Positions 59,020-64,000 of a DNA stretch of 64,000 nt are shown piece by piece. The DNA comes from an uncultured Eubacteriales bacterium. GTDB taxonomy: Bacteria > Bacillota > Clostridia > Oscillospirales > Acutalibacteraceae. The stretch is taken from assembly GCA_951801675.1 (NCBI GenBank), contig CATONX010000003.1, positions 115,535-179,534 of the forward strand, given 5' to 3'. The translations under genes and the position numbers were made by a program. Each line of letters begins with the position of its first letter. The stretch's first letter is position 1. A model generated the notes under the pieces. The model saw nothing but the letters and a program-made list of their open reading frames with translations, did no database searches and had not been told where the DNA came from.

Positions 59020-61764
59020 TTAACCTCCCTGTTGAATTTTGACGACCATGCTTTGCATCGCTTTTTCCAGTTCCCGCCGGGTTTCGATGGGGCTCTCCAC
59101 CGGCTGGTTGAAATTGACCGTCATCTGGATGTTGGTAGGGGCAGCCTGTGCGGCGATTCTTGCTTCTTCTTCCGCGCGGCTCGCATAGAAGTGATCAGCT
59201 GCCTGGTTGGCATTGTCGGCCACTGCCGAGTGGAACGCGTCAATCCGCGCCTGCACCCGGTTGAAGTAGTCTTCAAGGGACCCCACCTTCTGCGTAAACC
59301 CTTCCACCAGCTTTTCGCCCATGGACTGGCCTACCACCTCATAGTCCGGCGCGTAGCTCTGCAGCAGCTGCAGGATATCCTCCTGGCTTGCCTGCATCAG
59401 CATCCGCTCAGCCTCTGCCTTCAAAGCGGAATCCTGCATCAGCTTTTCGTAGGTCTCGTCCAAGGCCTCCGATTCCTTCTCCAGAGCCTCCTGCTTTTGT
59501 TTGGACTGCTCTTTTGCATCCTCGATCTGCTGTTCGAGCTGCTTGCGAAGCTCGTCCCTCGCCTCCTGCTCCAGACGTTTCTGTTCTTCCTTGTCCAAGC
59601 GGTTGATCTCCTTCTGGATCATTTCCCGCTGATACAGGTCCTTTTCATACGCCTTTTGCAGCTCCAGCGCCTGCTTGCTGCGCTCGTATTCCGCCCGCTT
59701 ATCAGCGGACTCCTGCTCCTTTTCCAGGTCGTCGAGGGCGTCGATCTGCCCCTGAATGGCCGCGACCGTCTGTTCCTCCCAGTTCTTCCAGCTCTGGATG
59801 CTGTCGTCGATGCGCTTTTGCTCGATTTCCTTCTGTTCCTCGTATCGCGCCTTGAGCGCCGAGGTCACCGCGCTTCCCAGCTCGTCGAGCTGCTTGATCT
59901 GCTGCTGCAGCCGTTTTTCTTCCTCATCCTGCAGCTTCTTTTTCACCTGGTAAATCCGGTACTCTAAGTCCTGCCGCTCCTCCGCGCTCATGCGGTACTG
60001 CCCCAGCATCCTCTCCAGCCACGCGAGTTCCTCTTCGCTGGTCACCTGGTCCATCTTTTTCTTCTGCTCGAGCAGCTTGATTTCCTTTTGCAGCGCCTCG
60101 TTTTTGGAAGACCCCGAGGATTTAGAACCACCTGAATTTCCCCCGCCGAAAGGAATCGCATTGATAGTAGCGGAAGCGGCTCTCAGCTTTTCAATATCGG
60201 CATTGATTTGTTCAAGAGACTTGTCCTGATCCTTAATTTGGCTCAAATAATTAGCTGCCATAATGGCATTGCCACATTGAATATAAGCTTCTGCCTTACT
60301 TTGAAGCAAATCTCTAGTTTTTTGTACATCGTCTCGTTGCGAGATCAAATTATTTAACCGTATCTCCTGAGACTGTTGAAAAGCGCGTAGCTCCTCGTTA
60401 TAAATATTTTGTAGGACCTGTCCATTATTAAGAGTAAGGTCTCCTGTCTGTTCAAGATAATCGCTGATCGCAGGGAAGGCACTTGCTAGATCATAGAGAG
60501 TTTGGGACGATAAACTTCCGCCTTCCTGCAACGTCTGAAACGCACTGGAAAGGCTCTGAAAACTATAAAGTTGTTGTTCTGCCGCAGCCGCTGCAAGATT
60601 GGCGCTTTCCGCCACCTCTCTAGCGGCGTCGGAATAAGAATGAAGCTGTGAAGTATACTCCTCCAGGGAAAAACCAGTTATATTTTTAAAGGAGGCCGTT
60701 ATCTGATTGAGGATGTCCGGCATCTCGCTTGCGTATTCGACACTGTCAATCAGTCCCATGGCAAGGCTGTCAATGTAGTGCTGTGCTGCCTCATCCATTT
60801 CACTGTAGCCTTCGATTCCGCTTCGTACCGCCGCCAGATACGCTTCTTTATAATCTTTAAAAGCAACCGTCTTTTCTCGTTGCAGGTCGTTGAGCTCCTT
60901 GTTTAGAGAAGTTAAGTCTCCTCTCAGGGAAACCACCCGTTCCTCATAGGCACCGGGGTCTGTTTCCTGAACATCTAGCCACACTTTGAGTGAATCGTTC
61001 GTAGTTCCTATCGCGTTTTCTTTCGCCTTAATCTGATCTTTTTTGTTCTTATAACTCGAAAATTTTTCTGGAAGAGACTGGGCTAGATTATCCTGGTAGA
61101 CGCGGTTTAATTCAGTAAGCTCGTCAATACGCTGCTGAATAATCTCATTGCCGAATAGGATGGCATTTCCTTCCTTGTCGTACCCAGCGACCACACCTTC
61201 TACCGTTTTGGCAAGAGTATTCCGTGCCGCAATCAGTTCCTGAGTGCTGGAGGCCGGGTCATTTAGGATATCCATGCTCCGCTGTGCCATGGTCATCTGG
61301 GCCCTGGTTTGCTCCGAGATGGATAGAGAACTGTCAAAAATCTTTTGCTGTTCCTCTTCTTCCTTTTTTATCGTGTTGGTAATGGCCACAAATGCGTCCG
61401 CCACGATTCCTGTAACCGCGCCGATTGCGGCGCCTACGGCCGATCCGGCCGAGAAGCCGACGATAGCCCCTTTTAAGGTAAAGAAGGTGCCCGTCAGTCC
61501 GCCGATGGCTTTGATGGCGCCGGCTGTGTTATCCACAATGGCATTGCTGTTGGAGATGTAACCCTTAGTTGCTGTGTCCATGGCGTTACCCATCAAATCA
61601 AAACCACCCAGCGTCTTATTGAAGCTTTCCTGGCTTTTGGCGGCTTGATCGATATAATTGGTAAGCTTACGCAGCAGGGAGATCATTCGATCAATGCCCT
61701 GTGACAGGGAATCGGTGTCAAGCTCAATATTTAGATGTAAGCTGCCGATATCGTGTTCGTCCAT
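59020..61764 (-). CDS. Phage tail tape measure protein
   Basis: The protein fixes tail length and lies inside the tail tube. The 914 residues begin MDEHDIGSLHLNIELDTDSL, a common opening. A hydrophobic Gly/Ala-rich stretch follows (about 85-130), then long coiled-coil regions with Gln/Glu/Lys (about 560-800) and a tail ending VESPIETRRELEKAMQSMVV. AGGAGGCGA lies nine bases before the ATG. The middle part (about 135-535, bases 60150-61370) is more AT-rich than both ends. The lipoprotein array starts 84 bases upstream. Confidence 0.88.
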   Translation of the reverse strand: MDEHDIGSLHLNIELDTDSLSQGIDRMISLLRKLTNYIDQAAKSQESFNKTLGGFDLMGNAMDTATKGYISNSNAIVDNTAGAIKAIGGLTGTFFTLKGAIVGFSAGSAVGAAIGAVTGIVADAFVAITNTIKKEEEEQQKIFDSSLSISEQTRAQMTMAQRSMDILNDPASSTQELIAARNTLAKTVEGVVAGYDKEGNAILFGNEIIQQRIDELTELNRVYQDNLAQSLPEKFSSYKNKKDQIKAKENAIGTTNDSLKVWLDVQETDPGAYEERVVSLRGDLTSLNKELNDLQREKTVAFKDYKEAYLAAVRSGIEGYSEMDEAAQHYIDSLAMGLIDSVEYASEMPDILNQITASFKNITGFSLEEYTSQLHSYSDAAREVAESANLAAAAAEQQLYSFQSLSSAFQTLQEGGSLSSQTLYDLASAFPAISDYLEQTGDLTLNNGQVLQNIYNEELRAFQQSQEIRLNNLISQRDDVQKTRDLLQSKAEAYIQCGNAIMAANYLSQIKDQDKSLEQINADIEKLRAASATINAIPFGGGNSGGSKSSGSSKNEALQKEIKLLEQKKKMDQVTSEEELAWLERMLGQYRMSAEERQDLEYRIYQVKKKLQDEEEKRLQQQIKQLDELGSAVTSALKARYEEQKEIEQKRIDDSIQSWKNWEEQTVAAIQGQIDALDDLEKEQESADKRAEYERSKQALELQKAYEKDLYQREMIQKEINRLDKEEQKRLEQEARDELRKQLEQQIEDAKEQSKQKQEALEKESEALDETYEKLMQDSALKAEAERMLMQASQEDILQLLQSYAPDYEVVGQSMGEKLVEGFTQKVGSLEDYFNRVQARIDAFHSAVADNANQAADHFYASRAEEEARIAAQAAPTNIQMTVNFNQPVESPIETRRELEKAMQSMVVKIQQGG

Positions 61765-61785
61765 GTTGTTTTTTCGCCTCCTGAA

Positions 61786-61827
61786 AATAAAAAGGAAGAA
61801 GCACGCAAAAAAAGCGTGCTTCTTCCT
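61786..61827 (-). terminator. Terminator of lipoprotein gene 1
   Basis: AGGAAGAAGCACGC (61793-61806) pairs perfectly with 61814-61827 around seven A. TTTTTATTTT follows on the minus strand. It ends 22 bases before the tape measure start and would block transcription from upstream into the tail genes unless antitermination occurs. Confidence 0.85.
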
Positions 61828-61848
61828 AATAAAAATAGGGAACAGAAA

Positions 61849-62412
61849 TTAGAGATATGTGCGCATTCGTACGGAAAAAATAAAGTAAGAGGTATTGCTA
61901 TACCAATAATGATAAGTATGGTCTTCGCGATGCCATATGGCGTTGTCCTCCTTGTCCTTATTGAGCGCCCTTGCTTTTGTTATCAACGTATCCTCATAGT
62001 CCTGCATTTCCTCCGCTGTGGCGTTCGGTTCGCAGATGTCGAAAATTATACGGGCTAGATAAGAGAAACAATTGGGATCCGGATAAGGCGGCCAGTGCAT
62101 CCAATTTTCTTCTAGTAACTCAATCGAAATATCCGTAATTGGACCACTTTTTTCGTTCGCGCACGTTACCTTAATGGATATATAGTGATGAAGTCTTGCA
62201 GAATAATAACCACGGGCAGTTGGATCGATGTTTTTAAAATCGTCAAAATGCCATTCTCCTAGCGTTAACTCATCCATTCTATCCGCTTGGATTCGTTGTG
62301 TCAGTTTCTCGCTGAATTCATTTAGAGTAAGTCCCAGATTTGGTGGGGTACACCCGGAAAAGCTCATCACCACAAATAAGACCGCCAAAATCAACGCCAT
62401 CGTTTTCTTCAT
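61849..62412 (-). CDS. Prophage lipoprotein, array copy 1
   Basis: The 187 residues begin KKTMALILAVLFVVMSFSGC, a lipoprotein signal with lipobox FSGC. The mature part has LTLNEFSEKLTQRIQAD, KVTCANEKSGPITDISIEL and IIFDICEPNATAEE, which are the framework shared with copies 2 and 3, while the rest differs. Of the three it is the most divergent and has the aromatic tail HYWYSNTSYFIFSV. The ATG at 62412 follows AAGGAG by nine bases. It has its own promoter (62436-62464) and terminator. It is probably exposed on the outer side of the lysogen membrane. Function unknown. Confidence 0.8.
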   Translation of the reverse strand: MKKTMALILAVLFVVMSFSGCTPPNLGLTLNEFSEKLTQRIQADRMDELTLGEWHFDDFKNIDPTARGYYSARLHHYISIKVTCANEKSGPITDISIELLEENWMHWPPYPDPNCFSYLARIIFDICEPNATAEEMQDYEDTLITKARALNKDKEDNAIWHREDHTYHYWYSNTSYFIFSVRMRTYL

Positions 62413-62433
62413 ACCCTCACGCTCCTTCACCTC

Positions 62434-62577
62434 CTAATTTACCACAATTTCCATGTGATTACAAGTCGCAGACAACCTGCCAGAAAGTAGCGCATGAGAT
62501 CAAGTTTCTTCTTCCATGGGTTGTGTATGGACGCCGATGTCTAGGTTTAACCCGGTAGACAGAGTTTATTATTCCAT
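62434..62577 (-). pseudogene. Eroded tail-gene start in the spacer, copy 1
   Basis: A 48-codon frame starts at ATG 62577 behind GGAGGCGA (62581-62588) and is broken by TAA at codons 3 and 4 and TGA at codon 26. Between the stops it reads LSTGLNLDIGVHTQPMEEET. Compared with copy 2, six of eight differing codons in 6-25 are synonymous and the other two conservative. The motif GGAGGCGA plus ATGGA also precedes the tape measure gene. Confidence 0.55.
62436..62464 (-). promoter_or_regulatory. Promoter of lipoprotein gene 1
   Basis: TTGTAA (62459-62464) and TAAATT (62436-62441) on the minus strand are 17 bases apart, 23 bases before the ATG. The region is nearly identical in the other two copies. 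Confidence 0.7.
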
Positions 62578-62601
62578 ACGTCGCCTCCAAAAAATAGAGA
62601 T

Positions 62602-62630
62602 AAAAAAGCGCGCTCATTTGAGCGCGCTTT
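62602..62630 (-). terminator. Terminator of lipoprotein gene 2
   Basis: AAAGCGCGCTCA pairs with TGAGCGCGCTTT, followed on the minus strand by a six-T run. It lies 12 bases behind the stop at 62643. The same hairpin recurs behind copy 3. Confidence 0.85.
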
Positions 62631-62642
62631 AAATATAGATGT

Positions 62643-63191
62643 TTACTTAAAATCTACAGAAAAAGAAATATAATCAAACTTTTCATTGTCTCTAAAAGCA
62701 TATCGAATATCGTTTTCATCATGTTTAGTCCCAATTTCATCTGGTACTCGGCTCATAGCAACAAAGATAGCATCTTTAAAGGCCTTCTTTTCCTCTTCGG
62801 TACATTGCGGGTTGCATATTTCGTACACTTGCTCAACCAAAAAGCGGAACTCTTCTGTAACATGGGATACCTTGAGTGTCCAATGCTCGTGCTTCCGATA
62901 ATCTTGCTGAAGAGATATGCTTGTAACTGGGCCGGTTTCCCCATTTGCACAGTCTATGACAAATGCGATGTCGGATCCCGCATTTCCATGCCAAGAGGTG
63001 CCAAATTTCTCACTAGTGGATAATTTCCAGTCTACTTGTAACGTGGAGCGATAGTCAGTCTCGTCAATGCGTTGTTGTAGCATCTGCCCGAATTCCTCAA
63101 TGGTAAATCCAAAGTTTGGAGGCGTCCCGCACCCCGAGAAGCTCGTCGCTACAAATAAGACCGCCAAAATCAACGCCATTGTTTTCTTCAT
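62643..63191 (-). CDS. Prophage lipoprotein, array copy 2
   Basis: The 182 residues begin KKTMALILAVLFVATSFSGC, with lipobox FSGC. The shared framework appears as FTIEEFGQMLQQRIDETD, DCANGETGPVTSISLQQ and EEFRFLVEQVYEICNPQ. Between these blocks it differs from the others. The start follows AAGGAGGGTGAGGGT. Its own promoter (63215-63243) and terminator (62602-62630) flank it. It is more AT-rich than the tail genes. Confidence 0.82.
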   Translation of the reverse strand: MKKTMALILAVLFVATSFSGCGTPPNFGFTIEEFGQMLQQRIDETDYRSTLQVDWKLSTSEKFGTSWHGNAGSDIAFVIDCANGETGPVTSISLQQDYRKHEHWTLKVSHVTEEFRFLVEQVYEICNPQCTEEEKKAFKDAIFVAMSRVPDEIGTKHDENDIRYAFRDNEKFDYISFSVDFK

Positions 63192-63212
63192 ACCCTCACC
63201 CTCCTTCGCCTC

Positions 63213-63356
63213 CTAATTTACCACATATTTCATGAGAAAGCAAGTCGCAGACAACCTGCCAGAAAGTAGCGCATGAGATAAAGTTTCTTCCTCCATGGGC
63301 TGTGTATGGATGCCAATGTCCAGGTTTAATCCACTGGACAGATTTTGGTGGTCCAT
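63213..63356 (-). pseudogene. Tail-gene start remnant in the spacer, copy 2 (open)
   Basis: The same 48-codon segment as at 62434 is uninterrupted here and reads MDHQNLSSGLNLDIGIHTQP, then MEEETLSHALLSGRLSATC. It ends inside the promoter of the next lipoprotein gene. The ribosome binding site is eroded (AGAAGCCGA). Pattern LxLxIxxxT matches the tape measure opening SLHLNIELDT in the same register. It is probably not expressed as a useful protein. Confidence 0.5.
63215..63243 (-). promoter_or_regulatory. Promoter of lipoprotein gene 2
   Basis: TTGCTT (63238-63243) and TAAATT (63215-63220) on the minus strand are 17 bases apart. The -35 differs from the TTGTAA of copies 1 and 3. Confidence 0.65.
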
Positions 63357-63380
63357 AGTTCGGCTTCTAAAAATAGAGAT

Positions 63381-63407
63381 AAAAAAGCGCGCTCATTTGA
63401 GCGCGCT
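63381..63407 (-). terminator. Terminator of lipoprotein gene 3
   Basis: AGCGCGCTCA pairs with TGAGCGCGCT, followed on the minus strand by six T. It is the same hairpin as at 62602. Confidence 0.85.
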
Positions 63408-63420
63408 GAAAAAACGATTA

Positions 63421-63942
63421 CTATTTCTCTGCAGAAGCTGAAAAAAGTATAAGGTTTACAAATTCCTCATCTGAATAGTAGTATTCAATGTTTTTTTGAT
63501 TATAATGAAAGTCGCCCATGGAAGCCTTTTCCATCCTATTGATAATATGAAATTGGAAGCTATTCTCTTCTTGATCGGTAAATTCCGGATTGCAAATTTC
63601 GTAAATCTGTTCTGCTAAAAACCTGAATTCTTGTGTAGCATGAGGAAAAGTTTGGTCGGTATATTTTTTTTGAATTGATATTTTTGTAACTGGACCGGTT
63701 TTCTCACTTGCACAGGTTAGTGTAATAAGTCCAAGAGAGCATGTATAAATGCCAATGCCATCATTGTTAAAACCATAACGCCATTCGGATAGCTCTAAGC
63801 TAAAGTTGCTTTCATCAATTCGCTGCTGAAGCGTTTGTCCAAATTCTTCATAAGTAAATCCGAGATTTGGAGGTGTCCCGCACCCGGAAAAACTCATCGC
63901 TACAAATAAGACCGCCAAAATCAACGCCATCGTTTTCTTCAT
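63421..63942 (-). CDS. Prophage lipoprotein, array copy 3
   Basis: The 173 residues begin KKTMALILAVLFVAMSFSGC, with lipobox FSGC, then GTPPNLGFTYEEFGQTLQQR. The framework blocks TCASEKTGPVTKISIQKK and TQEFRFLAEQIYEICNPE are present. It is closer to copy 2 than to copy 1. The start and its promoter are almost the same as in copy 1 over about 60 bases up to the window edge. The repeat therefore goes on beyond 64000, and further copies are possible. Confidence 0.82.
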   Translation of the reverse strand: MKKTMALILAVLFVAMSFSGCGTPPNLGFTYEEFGQTLQQRIDESNFSLELSEWRYGFNNDGIGIYTCSLGLITLTCASEKTGPVTKISIQKKYTDQTFPHATQEFRFLAEQIYEICNPEFTDQEENSFQFHIINRMEKASMGDFHYNQKNIEYYYSDEEFVNLILFSASAEK

Positions 63943-63965
63943 ACCCTCACGCTCCTTCACCTCCT

Positions 63966-63994
63966 AATTTACCACAATTTCCATGTGATTACAA
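63966..63994 (-). promoter_or_regulatory. Promoter of lipoprotein gene 3
   Basis: TTGTAA (63989-63994) and TAAATT (63966-63971) on the minus strand are 17 bases apart, identical to copy 1. Confidence 0.7.
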
Positions 63995-64000
63995 GTCGCA

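Noticed and set aside
61753..62058. Plus-strand frames opposite the lipoprotein genes
   Set aside because: They run through terminators and promoters of the minus-strand genes and lack ribosome binding sites.
1..64000. CRISPR arrays, insertion sequences, toxin-antitoxin pairs
   Set aside because: No regular short repeats with unique spacers, no transposase and no recognisable toxin-antitoxin pair were found. The only large tandem repeat is the lipoprotein array.

Overview
The window looks like chromosomal DNA from a spore-forming, GC-rich anaerobic member of the Clostridia, most likely of the Oscillospirales/Ruminococcaceae type (inference). The grounds are a T-box leader on alaS, spoIIP and a spoIIQ-like M23 peptidase, LL-diaminopimelate aminotransferase (dapL), an RNase M5 gene, a DUF6809-type small protein, a lacto-N-biose/galacto-N-biose phosphorylase and low-GC-Firmicute style ribosome binding sites. 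No rRNA, tRNA, CRISPR array or insertion sequence was seen.

1-49000 is ordinary chromosome. It opens with the end of greA, then lysS, a membrane-anchored unknown and a GH112 phosphorylase. A leftward block follows in which alaS, behind a clear promoter and T-box, is followed by hinT, a phosphoribosyltransferase, comEC, holA and rnmV. After a short AT-rich insert (SLOG protein, DUF6809) come a transpeptidase-only PBP, an ABC exporter, spoIIP with two small membrane proteins (one a site-2-protease-like protein that has lost its HExxH), a lipoprotein, a GH42 beta-galactosidase, citrate synthase, a cysteine-cluster protein, a ROK sugar kinase and three low-complexity proteins. Next come a phosphodiesterase and a CYTH protein, then biosynthetic genes: carAB, an ANTAR regulator, dapF-dapL, purC and purF. 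The tail of this part holds a spoIIQ-like gene, cobO, an Xre regulator divergent from a small gene, bioB behind a BirA-type operator, a HAD phosphatase and a P-type ATPase.

49063-64000 is the late part of a siphovirus-type prophage, all on the minus strand. In order of transcription it carries tape measure, distal tail protein, Gp37-like tail protein, two fibre/baseplate proteins sharing an N-terminal domain, an FN3-type structural protein, a second pair sharing an N-terminal domain, two small proteins, an amidase-LysM endolysin, a membrane protein and a phi-LC3-type holin. Integrase, terminase, portal and capsid genes must lie beyond 64000 if the prophage is complete.

The most unusual part is 61786-64000. 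At least three tandem lipoprotein genes stand just upstream of the tape measure gene, each with its own promoter and its own terminator, which is the layout of phage 'morons'. Signal peptides and promoters are nearly identical while the mature proteins differ. Each spacer between them holds a 144-base eroded reading frame whose differences between copies are mostly synonymous and whose start resembles the start of the tape measure gene. I read this as an array that grew by duplication of a unit made of a lipoprotein gene plus the 5' end of a tail gene. A role in excluding other phages is a reasonable guess, not shown by the sequence.
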